Below, piece by piece: positions 1 to 7,271 of a stretch of DNA of 13,156 nucleotides (the stretch's first letter is position 1; the number at the start of each line of letters is the position of its first letter). This DNA is from an uncultured Clostridia bacterium. Lineage in GTDB: Bacteria > Bacillota > Clostridia > TANB77 > CAG-508. Location: positions 1 to 13,156 of the forward strand of contig CALXZQ010000024.1 in NCBI GenBank assembly GCA_944393275.1. Reading direction: 5' to 3'. Position numbers and translations under genes: made by a program. The notes below the pieces were generated by a model. The model searched no databases. It was not told the DNA's origin and saw only the letters and a program-made list of their open reading frames with translations.

Positions 1-36
1 TTAATATGAAATAAACAAGTGAATATGGAGGAAAAG

Positions 37-2076
37 ATGAAAATAACAAAAGATAAAATTTCTCTAGAAGATGGATTAAGTAAAGAGTGGCTAATAGCAA
101 ATGGAATAGGTGGATTTGCATCCTCAACAATTATAGGGGCTAATACAAGAAAATATCATGGGTTATTAATAGCACCACTTACTCCGCCAGCGAGAAGATT
201 CTTAATGCTATCAAAAGTAGATGAAAGTATAGAAATAAATGGTAAAGAAGAAATTCTATATACTAATGTATGCGAAAGATTTATATCAGATGGATATAAA
301 AACTTAGTGAAATTTGAAAAAGAATATTTACCTAAATTTACATATAAAATTGGTGACATAGTTGTAGAGAAAACAATAGCTATGGAATATGGGAAAAATA
401 CATTAGTAATTTTATATAAAGTAAAGAATGCAAATGATAAGATAAAATTAAAGCTAACACCAATTATAAATTTTAGAGACTTTCACACTATGAGTACTAA
501 TTATAATTTTAATATTAGACAGACAATAAAAAATAACAAGGTAAAAATAGTAGTAGATGGACAATCTAGATATCCTTTATATATGACATGTACACAAGGT
601 AAATATATACAATATGAAAAAAACATATTTAAAAATATGTTTTATATAGAAGAACAGAAAAGAGGATTTTATCCTGAAGAAGATCATTCTGTACCTGGTA
701 GTTATGAAATAGAAATGGAAGCTAAAGAAACAAAAGAAATTTCATTTGTTTTTTCTATGGAAGAAAATATTGAAGAAATAGATGCAAAAAAGCTAATAAA
801 AAATGAAAAAGTAAGATTAAATAAATTAATTAAGAATTCTAAACTATTAGATGATACTGTAGTTGAAGACAGTAAAAAACAGAAAGAAATAGATGAAAAA
901 AATGGAATTATAAGTTTATTAATAATAGCAGCAGATAGTTTTGTAGCATATAGACCTTCATTCGGATTACATACTATTTTAGCAGGATATCCGTGGTTTT
1001 TAGATTGGGGAAGAGATAGTTTAATAGCATTTGAAGGATTATTATTAAAAACAAAAAGATTTGATATTGCAAGAGAAGTATTATTAACATTTACAAAAGA
1101 TATTAAATATGGTTTAGTTCCAAATGGATACTCAGGATATGATAATAGACCACTGTACAATAGTGTAGATAGTTCACTATTACTTTTTGAACAATTGAAT
1201 AAGTATATAAAATATACAGGAGACTATGAATTTGTAGAAAAGAATTTCTATAGAGAACTTGTAAAAGTACTAGAAGCATACAAAAGTGGAATAGATGTAG
1301 ATGAAAATAATATTTATATGGATGAAGATAGCTTAATAAATTCTGGAACTGAAAATACTCAAAATACATGGATGGATGCAAAAGTAAATGGTATAGCTGC
1401 AACTCCTAGAAATGGTAAGGCTGTTGAAATAAATAGTATGTGGTATAATAGCTTAATGATAATGGGAGATTTGACTAAAAGATTTAAAAAAGAAGAAAAA
1501 GCAAAAGTATATTATGATTTAGCAGAAAAAGTAAAGAAATCATTTAATAAGAAATTCTATAATAAAGATAAAAAATGTCTATATGATGTGTTGGGAGATC
1601 CAAAGATAAGACCAAATCAATTATTTGCATTAAGCTTATCATACCCGGTGATAGACCCTAATTCTAAGAAAGCAGAAGAAATTATAGAAGTGGTAAACAA
1701 AAAACTATATACTAAACATGGACTTAAAACCCTAGCAAAAGGTGAAGAAAAATATGTAGAGATATATGAAGGGGATAGCACAAAAAGGGATATGAATTAT
1801 CATCAAGGAATTACATGGGTATGGTTATTTGGATTATATAATGATGCATATATAAATATGATTAATAGTAGTAAAACAGCAGCTAAGAAAAAGAGATTAG
1901 AAGAAAACTATACTAAATTCAAAGAAGAAGTATATAAAACGTTTAAAAAAGATTTAAAAGACATTGGATGTCTAGGAAGTATTTCTGAATTATATGATTC
2001 TTGCGCACCTTTTCTACCAAAAGGTGCCATCTCACAAGCGTGGAGCGTATCAGAAATACTAAAAATTATTATTTAA
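37..2076 (+). CDS. Glycogen debranching enzyme, GH133 (amylo-alpha-1,6-glucosidase), archaeal/bacterial type
   Basis: Predicted cytoplasmic enzyme that trims alpha-1,6 branch stubs of glycogen so that phosphorylase can continue. The N-terminal GDE_N domain opens with EWLIANGIGG at residues 17-26, followed by an NTRKYHGLL segment typical of the family. The C-terminal (alpha/alpha)6-barrel carries WGRDS (D327), TWMDA (D447), a PNQLFALS segment and GSISELYD (E651), ending in the usual SQAWSVSEIL block. By analogy with the glucosidase domain of eukaryotic debranching enzymes, D447 and E651 are the likely acid/base pair (inference). I chose ATG 37, giving 679 aa, because GGAGG at 27-31 sits five bases before it. 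A GTG at 19 and an ATG at 25 are in frame but overlap or precede that site. The stop overlaps an in-frame ATG of ruvC. No signal peptide is visible. It could instead be called a general amylo-1,6-glucosidase; the family itself is not in doubt. Confidence 0.93.
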   Translation: MKITKDKISLEDGLSKEWLIANGIGGFASSTIIGANTRKYHGLLIAPLTPPARRFLMLSKVDESIEINGKEEILYTNVCERFISDGYKNLVKFEKEYLPKFTYKIGDIVVEKTIAMEYGKNTLVILYKVKNANDKIKLKLTPIINFRDFHTMSTNYNFNIRQTIKNNKVKIVVDGQSRYPLYMTCTQGKYIQYEKNIFKNMFYIEEQKRGFYPEEDHSVPGSYEIEMEAKETKEISFVFSMEENIEEIDAKKLIKNEKVRLNKLIKNSKLLDDTVVEDSKKQKEIDEKNGIISLLIIAADSFVAYRPSFGLHTILAGYPWFLDWGRDSLIAFEGLLLKTKRFDIAREVLLTFTKDIKYGLVPNGYSGYDNRPLYNSVDSSLLLFEQLNKYIKYTGDYEFVEKNFYRELVKVLEAYKSGIDVDENNIYMDEDSLINSGTENTQNTWMDAKVNGIAATPRNGKAVEINSMWYNSLMIMGDLTKRFKKEEKAKVYYDLAEKVKKSFNKKFYNKDKKCLYDVLGDPKIRPNQLFALSLSYPVIDPNSKKAEEIIEVVNKKLYTKHGLKTLAKGEEKYVEIYEGDSTKRDMNYHQGITWVWLFGLYNDAYINMINSSKTAAKKKRLEENYTKFKEEVYKTFKKDLKDIGCLGSISELYDSCAPFLPKGAISQAWSVSEILKIII

Positions 2077-2087
2077 TGGAGTTAAAA

Positions 2088-2573
2088 ATGAGGATATTAG
2101 GAATTGACCCAGGATTTGCAATAACAGGATATAGTGTAATAGATTATATAGGAAATAAATTTAAATTGATAACATCAGGAGCTATAACAACACAAGCAGG
2201 AGTATCATTTCCAATAAGATTGGAAAAAATATATGATGATTTATCAGCGATTATTACAGAATATAAGCCAGATGCAATATCTGTAGAAGAATTATTTTTT
2301 AACAATAATGCTAAAACTGCCATTAATGTAGCACAAGCAAGAGGAGTTATACTAGTAGTAGGTAGAAAAATGAATATAGCTACATTTGAATATACTCCAC
2401 TTCAAATAAAACAAGCTGTAGTAGGTTATGGTAGGGCGAATAAAGTACAAGTACAAAAAATGGTTAAAGCAATCTTAAATGTAGATAATTTACCAAAGTT
2501 GGATGATACCACTGATAGTATGGCAGCTGCGATATGCCACGCACATTCATCAAAATTTTCACAAAAACTATAG
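2088..2573 (+). CDS. ruvC: Holliday junction resolvase RuvC (crossover junction endodeoxyribonuclease)
   Basis: RuvC cleaves four-way DNA junctions made by recombination, acting as a dimer with the RuvAB branch-migration complex. The 161-residue protein starts MRILGIDPG, and all four catalytic acids are present: D7 (GIDPG), E67 (SVEELFF), D140 and D143 (DDTTDSMAAAICH). The conserved GYGRANKVQVQKMV segment is at 113-126. Length is normal for RuvC (about 160-175 aa). ATG 2088 is preferred because GGAG at 2078-2081 precedes it by six bases. An in-frame ATG at 2076 overlaps the stop of the debranching gene (TAATG), so translation may be coupled, but no ribosome site favours it. ruvA and ruvB are not next to it here, as they are in many genomes. 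Family and catalytic identity are secure. Confidence 0.97.
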   Translation: MRILGIDPGFAITGYSVIDYIGNKFKLITSGAITTQAGVSFPIRLEKIYDDLSAIITEYKPDAISVEELFFNNNAKTAINVAQARGVILVVGRKMNIATFEYTPLQIKQAVVGYGRANKVQVQKMVKAILNVDNLPKLDDTTDSMAAAICHAHSSKFSQKL

Positions 2574-2588
2574 TAAAGGAGAGTATAT

Positions 2589-3611
2589 ATGACAATTGAA
2601 GAACTAGAAAAAAAATTAAAAAATAAACAATTGGATAGTATATACTTATTTTTTGGAGAAGAACTATTTTTATTAAATAATGCAGTAAAAAAAATAAAGA
2701 ATGCTTTTGGAGAGCTTGTAAACGGGATAAACTATATAGTAATTGATGAAAATAACTATAAAGAATTAATATCAGATATAGAAACACCAGCTTTTGGATT
2801 TGATAAAAAACTAATAATTGTTAAAAATTCAGGATTATTAAAAAAAGAAGGAAAAAGGAAAAATACAGAGCTTGCACAAGTAAAGGAAAATTTAGCAGAA
2901 TATATACAAAATAATATTGATTTAATAAATGAGAGTACTTGCATTGTATTTATAGAAGAAGATGTAGAAAAATTAAAGCTATATAAAGTAATAGAAAAAA
3001 ATGGTATAATTTGTAATTTTGAAATACAAAAACCATTGCAAATTACTAAAAGATTGAAAACTATTTGTAATGCATACAAAGTAAATGTATCAGAACAAAC
3101 ACTTATGTATTTAATTGAACAATGTGGACAAAACATGCAAAATTTAATTAATGAGATTAGAAAACTTATTGAATATGCAGGAGAGGATGGAGTAATAACA
3201 AATGAGAGTGTAGATAGTTTATGTATAAAGCAAATTCAATCTGTAATTTTTGATTTAACAGATAATCTAGGGAATAAAAATATAGGTAAGGCCTTAGAAG
3301 TATTAAATAATTTAATATATAATAAAGAGCCAATACAAAGAATAATGATTACATTATATAATCATTTTAAAAAAATATATTTTGCCAAAATAGCTATAAA
3401 AGAGAATAAAGATATAGGTGCAGCTCTGGAATTAAAGCCTAATCAAATGTTTTTAGTTAATAAATATAAAAATCAAGCAAGATATTTTTCAGAAGAAGAT
3501 TTAAAAAACATGATATTAGAAATGATAGAGCTAGATACTAATTCTAAAATGGGATTAATAGATACAAATATGGGATTAGAGACAATACTATGTAAATATT
3601 GTTCTAAATAA
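2589..3611 (+). CDS. holA: DNA polymerase III subunit delta
   Basis: Delta is the clamp-loader subunit that opens the beta sliding clamp, working with delta-prime and tau/gamma at the replication fork. The 340-residue length matches the family (about 330-345 aa). The N-terminal domain begins with the family signature around residues 17-40 (SIYLFFGEELFLLNNAVKKI), where the AAA+ fold has no working Walker A motif, as expected for delta. A helical lid region follows around 150-215 (ITKRLKTICNAYKVNVSEQ onwards). The C-terminal helical collar holds IMITLYNHFKKIYFAK and ends with GLETILCKYC. AAAGGAG lies just before ATG 2589, 15 bases after the ruvC stop, so the two are very likely cotranscribed. 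In Bacillus and many Clostridia holA is followed by rpsT and gpr; here gpr follows directly. Confidence 0.95.
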   Translation: MTIEELEKKLKNKQLDSIYLFFGEELFLLNNAVKKIKNAFGELVNGINYIVIDENNYKELISDIETPAFGFDKKLIIVKNSGLLKKEGKRKNTELAQVKENLAEYIQNNIDLINESTCIVFIEEDVEKLKLYKVIEKNGIICNFEIQKPLQITKRLKTICNAYKVNVSEQTLMYLIEQCGQNMQNLINEIRKLIEYAGEDGVITNESVDSLCIKQIQSVIFDLTDNLGNKNIGKALEVLNNLIYNKEPIQRIMITLYNHFKKIYFAKIAIKENKDIGAALELKPNQMFLVNKYKNQARYFSEEDLKNMILEMIELDTNSKMGLIDTNMGLETILCKYCSK

Positions 3612-3612
3612 T

Positions 3613-3642
3613 TGAATAAAAACCTCTTTTTTTCTAAGAATA
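3613..3642 (+). promoter_or_regulatory. Possible forespore (sigma-G-like) promoter of gpr
   Basis: TGAATA at 3613-3618 matches the -35 element usual for sigma-G promoters. Seventeen bases later AAGAATA (3636-3642) matches only four of seven positions of the -10 form CATACTA. A start about seven bases downstream would fall near 3649, giving a leader of about 14 bases that begins just before GGAGG and lacks the ascending arm of the hairpin. In Bacillus gpr is transcribed in the forespore, which motivates the search. The -10 match is weak, so this is a proposal. A sigma-A reading (TTGAAT at 3612 with TAAGAA at 3635) is poorer. Confidence 0.35.
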
Positions 3643-3662
3643 AAAGAAAAGGAGGTTTTTTT
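3618..3662 (+). terminator. 16-bp hairpin: holA terminator that contains the gpr ribosome binding site
   Basis: Bases 3618-3633 pair with 3645-3660 (16 pairs, two of them G-U) around an 11-base loop. The GC-containing base of the stem is CCTC/GAGG, and it is followed by seven T (3656-3662), so it reads as an intrinsic terminator for ruvC-holA transcripts. The descending arm includes GGAGG at 3651-3655, the Shine-Dalgarno of gpr, and the T run ends directly at the gpr ATG. Any read-through RNA would therefore have a hidden ribosome site. The pairing is read directly from the sequence; terminator strength was not computed. Confidence 0.75.
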
Positions 3663-4619
3663 ATGTGCAATTTGGAAAATCCATCTTTAAATTTTAGAAC
3701 AGATATGGCAGATGAAAGAAGAGATATTTATGCTAAAGCAAATAAGATAGAAGATGAAGTAGAAGGAATAGAAGTAAAGACAGAGGAAATAGATAAGAAC
3801 ATAAAGGTTTCTACTGTAAAAATTTTAAATGAGAATGGGGCTAAGGCTATTGGAAAACCAATAGGGACATATATAACTATTGATGTAAAGAATATAAAGA
3901 TAGCAGGAGATGAAGAAATACAAAAGGCAAGCGAAGTACTAAGTGGCCAATTAAAACCACTGATAAATAGTCATATATCAAATATTGATGATATACTAGT
4001 AGTTGGTTTAGGAAACATATATGTAACGCCGGATAGTTTAGGTCCAAAGGTTATTAATGAGATAGATGTAACAAGACATTTAATAAAATATCTTCCACAA
4101 TATATAGATGAAAATACAAGACCAGTAACAGCAGTTGCACCAGGAGTATTGGGAACTACCGGAATTGAAACATTAGAAATATTAAAAGGCATAGTAGATA
4201 ATATAAAGCCCAAAATGATAATAGCGATAGATAGTTTAGCATCTAGAAGTATAGAAAGAATAAGCAGTACTATACAAATTGCAGACACAGGAATAGTGCC
4301 AGGTGCAGGAGTGGAAAATACGAGAAAAGCCCTAAATGAAGAAAATTTAGGAGTTAAAGTTATTGCAGTAGGTGTGCCTACAGTAGTAGAAAGTGCAGTT
4401 TTAGTCAATGATTGTTTAGACTTATTTATAGAAAAGCTTCAAGATGAGGCAAAGTCAAATGAATATTTAAATGAAATAAAAGATAATGATAATTATGAAG
4501 AAATTAAAGAGGTTTTGATACCTAAAGATTATAATATGATTGTCACACCGAAAGAAATTGATAGTTTAATAGAAAATATGAAAGATGTTGTCGCAAGGGG
4601 AATTAATTTTAGTTTATAG
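3663..4619 (+). CDS. gpr: Germination protease GPR (small acid-soluble spore protein endopeptidase, MEROPS A25)
   Basis: GPR degrades the small acid-soluble proteins that coat spore DNA, once the spore germinates. It is made in the forespore as an inactive zymogen that cleaves off a short N-terminal peptide. The 318-residue protein has the N-terminal FRTDMADERRD block (11-21), VVGLGN (113-118), TPDSLGP (D124), APGVLGTTGIET (159-170) and AIDSLASRS (D190). D124 and D190 are 66 residues apart, the same spacing as the two essential aspartates known in Bacillus megaterium GPR (D127 and D193). Residues 1-12 are the likely propeptide (inference). ATG 3663 is chosen because GGAGG ends seven bases upstream. 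An in-frame TTG at 3612 would translate the hairpin and is rejected. The gene shows the organism forms spores. holA lies upstream, a conserved neighbour in Firmicutes. Confidence 0.95.
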   Translation: MCNLENPSLNFRTDMADERRDIYAKANKIEDEVEGIEVKTEEIDKNIKVSTVKILNENGAKAIGKPIGTYITIDVKNIKIAGDEEIQKASEVLSGQLKPLINSHISNIDDILVVGLGNIYVTPDSLGPKVINEIDVTRHLIKYLPQYIDENTRPVTAVAPGVLGTTGIETLEILKGIVDNIKPKMIIAIDSLASRSIERISSTIQIADTGIVPGAGVENTRKALNEENLGVKVIAVGVPTVVESAVLVNDCLDLFIEKLQDEAKSNEYLNEIKDNDNYEEIKEVLIPKDYNMIVTPKEIDSLIENMKDVVARGINFSL

Positions 4620-4626
4620 AATATTA

Positions 4627-4666
4627 AAAGTATAGCATTGGTAAAGCTATACTTTATTTATTTTTT
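4627..4666. terminator. Convergent (bidirectional) intrinsic terminator between gpr and ytxC
   Basis: AAAGTATAGC (4627-4636) is a perfect 10-bp inverted match to GCTATACTTT (4646-4655), with a nine-base loop. On the plus strand it is followed by a T-rich tail (TATTTATTTTTT), so it ends the gpr transcript. On the minus strand the tail is only CTTTT, so termination of ytxC is weaker. The ytxC stop codon (4654-4656) overlaps the end of the stem. Confidence 0.8.
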
Positions 4667-5517
4667 AATATTATATGCTCAGAAAGATTTTTATAAATAT
4701 TACAAATATTGCAATCAGTACAAACTGATACTCTCTTTCCAAATATAAGCTTAATTGTATTAATAAAGTCATCTTCTTTGTCTATTATATGAATAATAAT
4801 CTTATTTGGTATAACACAAAGTAATGAATTTAAAGTAAAATCATTTGATGAAAATGAGATATCAGATAAATATGGTGCATTTAAAATATTATCATCTATA
4901 GAAACAATATTACGCTCATCATCCATTAAGAAAGACTCACCATCCATATAAATTAAATGGATTAAATCCATAGTAGAATCTTTATTATTTATATAAATTT
5001 TAAGTAAGTCTATAAATTCATTATATTCTCTCTCAATAATATAATTATTTACAGAAGTATCTACAATATCATCTAATAAATTTACATATTTATATAATCT
5101 GAAATTAATAAAACCATCTAAATATAGGCTTTTATTATTAATTATATGATATAGGAATTCAATGTATATAAATTTATTACAATCTTCTCTTTTAAATTTA
5201 TCATTCTCTAAAAGAGAGGTACAATAATTTAAAATTGATTGTCTTTCAAATTCAGAAAAATAAAAATAATTAATGTTAATTAATTCCTTTAATTTACGAA
5301 CTTCATAAAATTTTATTACAGTGTTTAATAATATATCACATACCTGATTGTAAAATAGTGATAAATTTTCACCTTTATAATGTACAATTAAATTATTATA
5401 ATATTTAAAAGATTTTTTAGAAATAGATATGTTTTCACCAATAGAGATATTTTTAAACTCATCTAGTAGATAATTCAATATAATATTGTTATTCATTTTT
5501 ATGCATATTGATTTCAT
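4654..5517 (-). CDS. ytxC: YtxC-family sporulation protein
   Basis: This 287-residue protein resembles the YtxC-like family of spore formers, whose biochemical role is unknown. The recognisable part is the central stretch DGFINFRLYKYVNLLDDIVDTSVNNYI with the following EREYNEFIDLLK, which is the family core. The N-terminal third (residues 1-120) is poorly conserved in appearance and rich in I, N, Y and K. A C-x2-C-x2-C cluster (C266, C269, C272; CTDCNIC) sits near the C terminus and could bind a metal or disulfide partner (inference). There is no signal peptide or membrane segment. AAGGGAG at minus-strand 5535-5529 precedes the ATG at 5517 by 11 bases; the in-frame ATG at 5538 has no ribosome site before it and lies on top of that one. 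The gene converges on gpr. The family call is from memory of the motif and is fairly sure; the function is not. Confidence 0.72.
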   Translation of the reverse strand: MKSICIKMNNNIILNYLLDEFKNISIGENISISKKSFKYYNNLIVHYKGENLSLFYNQVCDILLNTVIKFYEVRKLKELININYFYFSEFERQSILNYCTSLLENDKFKREDCNKFIYIEFLYHIINNKSLYLDGFINFRLYKYVNLLDDIVDTSVNNYIIEREYNEFIDLLKIYINNKDSTMDLIHLIYMDGESFLMDDERNIVSIDDNILNAPYLSDISFSSNDFTLNSLLCVIPNKIIIHIIDKEDDFINTIKLIFGKRVSVCTDCNICNIYKNLSEHIILKNK

Positions 5518-5571
5518 AAATAAAAAATCTCCCTTCATATCATATATGTATTATCTACTGAAACTCAGTTC

Positions 5572-5610
5572 ATTATACATATAATATGAAAAGAGATTTT
5601 CATATGAAAC
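5572..5610 (-). promoter_or_regulatory. Candidate ytxC promoter and operator with repeated ATATGAAA half-sites
   Basis: On the minus strand TATAAT lies at 5577-5572, a perfect -10, but no good -35 is found 16-18 bases upstream. Directly upstream lie three half-sites: ATATGAAAA (5584-5592), TTTTCATAT (5597-5605, inverted) and ATATGAAAC (5602-5610). The first two form a 9-bp perfect inverted repeat around GAGA. The last two form the 12-bp perfect palindrome TTTCATATGAAA (5598-5609). The arrangement looks like binding sites for a dimeric regulator that could replace a -35. The region also lies just after the GH57 stop, but it has no T run, so it does not look like a standard terminator. Confidence 0.4.
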
Positions 5611-5615
5611 TTGTA

Positions 5616-7208
5616 TTAGTAATAAATCATATAATCTATTTCATCAAATATTCTATCTTTTTTATAAACTTCCTCTAAAAAGTTTTTATCAATATTATTA
5701 TCCTTAATTTGATAATATAATTTTGTAAATCTTCCTATATGATCTTTGATTCTTTTTTTAGCATAGTCTACCATTGTTCCATTAGTAATAATAAATAACC
5801 AATCACTACTTTGAGCAAGTAATAATTCACGAGCACATTGATTTAATGCAAATTTTAAAGTTTTATCTGAAGTATTTGGATAGGTTCTAGCAAGTTCTAC
5901 CATTCTATCTCCGGCAACATGAAGATGTTTATGTACATAATCATTTGTAGGATTAAGCCACACTTCATTATAACCATTAGCTCCCCAGCTTGAACGGCAA
6001 GGAGAAGATATTTGAATTTCAGGAAATTTATCAATATATTCTCCTGGGGTAATAAGTTTAAAGTTACATTTATCATAATAAATTTTCTTAAATAATATAT
6101 ATAACCAGTATGGACCTTCATACCACCAATGTCCAAAAAGTTCGGCATCATATGGACATAAAATAATTGGAGGTTTATCCATGTATAGAGATAATCCATT
6201 AATTTGATTTTGCCTACTGTCAAAGAAATGTCCAGCTTGTCTTTCAGCAGAATCTTTTGCCCACTGTAAATTATAATAATCTTTATTTTCAGTCTTTCCA
6301 GTAATTCTATAATATTTTATGCCAGTATTTACTCTGACACCATCATGTGCTATATAAGGCTTTATATAATCGTAATCAGCTTCATAACCAATATCTCGAT
6401 AAAATTCCCTATAATTGAAATCACCAGGATATCCATTAATTGAACTCCATACCTGTCTTGAAGATTCAATATCTCTACCAAATGCAATAAGTCCGTCAGG
6501 AGAGACTATAGGGGCAAATGTTCCATATATTGGAGTAGGATCTGCATATAAGATGCCGTGAGATTCTGTAATTGCATATTCTATACCAAATTCCCTTAAA
6601 TATTTGTCAGCTTCAGGAACATAACCACATTCAGGAAGCCAAATACCACGAGGTTGTTTTCCAAAATATTTTTTATATGTTTGTACACCAACTGCAATCT
6701 GAGCTCTAACAGTCTTTTCATTAATATATAAGATAGGGAAATAACCATGAGTAGCTCCACAAGTTATTATTTCAAGAACACCTAAATCTTGAAATTTTTT
6801 AAATCCACTAATAAGATTGCAATTATAGATATCTTTAAAAATATGTAAGTCTTCAGAATATTTTTCAAGATAATATTTAGATAATATATTTAATCTTTCA
6901 TCATAAACTGTACGTTTTACTTCCTTTTTTGAAAGTTCAATATGATCAAGTAGATAATTAATATATTTTTGTTGTAATAGTTTATTGTCTAACATCCATA
7001 AAAGAGGAGGAGTCATTGACATTGTTATCCTGAAGTCTACATTTTCGTCTACTAATTTTTGAAAATTCTTAAGAAGCGGAATATATGTTTCTGATATTGC
7101 CTCAAACAACCATTGCTCTTCTAAATAATCATCACTTTCAGGGTGGTGTACAAAAGGTAAGTGTGCATGTAAAACAAAACTTACATAACCTTTAATATTA
7201 TTATTCAT
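5616..7208 (-). CDS. 1,4-alpha-glucan branching enzyme, GH57 family (DUF1957 C-terminal domain)
   Basis: Predicted to transfer alpha-1,4 segments to alpha-1,6 positions during glycogen synthesis in the cytoplasm. It is the GH57 type rather than the more usual GH13 GlgB. The 530 residues match GH57 branching enzymes (about 520-540 aa). The (beta/alpha)7 barrel starts with HAHLPFV (H14, H16), has H154 in CGATHGYFP, the nucleophile motif WLPECGY (E193) and the acid/base motif CPYDAELFGHWW (D354). These correspond to E184 and D353 described for the Thermus thermophilus enzyme. The helical C-terminal domain (about 410-530) includes SSWGANGYNEVWLNP and ELLLAQSSDWLF. AAAGGAG lies seven bases before the ATG. 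It follows the DUF4912 gene by 63 bases, a pairing seen in other bacteria, and is probably cotranscribed with it. GH57 also includes 4-alpha-glucanotransferases and amylases, but the DUF1957 domain and glycogen context favour branching. Confidence 0.9.
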   Translation of the reverse strand: MNNNIKGYVSFVLHAHLPFVHHPESDDYLEEQWLFEAISETYIPLLKNFQKLVDENVDFRITMSMTPPLLWMLDNKLLQQKYINYLLDHIELSKKEVKRTVYDERLNILSKYYLEKYSEDLHIFKDIYNCNLISGFKKFQDLGVLEIITCGATHGYFPILYINEKTVRAQIAVGVQTYKKYFGKQPRGIWLPECGYVPEADKYLREFGIEYAITESHGILYADPTPIYGTFAPIVSPDGLIAFGRDIESSRQVWSSINGYPGDFNYREFYRDIGYEADYDYIKPYIAHDGVRVNTGIKYYRITGKTENKDYYNLQWAKDSAERQAGHFFDSRQNQINGLSLYMDKPPIILCPYDAELFGHWWYEGPYWLYILFKKIYYDKCNFKLITPGEYIDKFPEIQISSPCRSSWGANGYNEVWLNPTNDYVHKHLHVAGDRMVELARTYPNTSDKTLKFALNQCARELLLAQSSDWLFIITNGTMVDYAKKRIKDHIGRFTKLYYQIKDNNIDKNFLEEVYKKDRIFDEIDYMIYY

Positions 7209-7235
7209 TTTTTTCTCCTTTGTTAAATATAATCA

Positions 7236-7262
7236 AGGGTTGTATTTATATTATACAACCCT
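7236..7262 (-). other. Perfect 10-bp hairpin between the DUF4912 and GH57 genes
   Basis: AGGGTTGTAT (7236-7245) and ATACAACCCT (7253-7262) are perfect inverted copies around a seven-base loop. In the minus-strand transcript the hairpin falls after the DUF4912 stop and about 30 bases before the GH57 ribosome site. The sequence after it is TGATTATATTT, not a proper T run, so it would be a weak terminator at best. It may let part of the transcripts through, or mark an RNA processing or stability site (inference). Confidence 0.55.
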
Positions 7263-7271
7263 ACAAATTTT

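Noticed and set aside
19..36. GTG 19 or ATG 25 as start of the debranching enzyme
   Set aside because: The ribosome site GGAGG (27-31) lies after both of them, so ATG 37 is favoured.
702..1160. Open frame of 152 codons antisense to the debranching gene
   Set aside because: No ribosome site or recognisable motif; long antisense frames are expected opposite AT-rich coding DNA. Similar antisense frames opposite holA, gpr and the phosphorylase were dismissed for the same reason.
2001..2087. N-terminal extension of RuvC inside the debranching gene
   Set aside because: RuvC starts at MRILGIDPG with a ribosome site before ATG 2088; the extra residues only read the other gene out of frame.
3612..3662. 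N-terminal extension of GPR from a TTG at 3612
   Set aside because: It would translate through the hairpin; GGAGG sits correctly before ATG 3663.
4711..4726. 6-bp inverted repeat (ATCAGT / ACTGAT) within ytxC
   Set aside because: Inside coding sequence over the cysteine codons, short, and with no sign of a regulatory role.
5557..5569. Small hairpin ACTGA-AAC-TCAGT upstream of ytxC
   Set aside because: Only five pairs with a three-base loop; likely chance.
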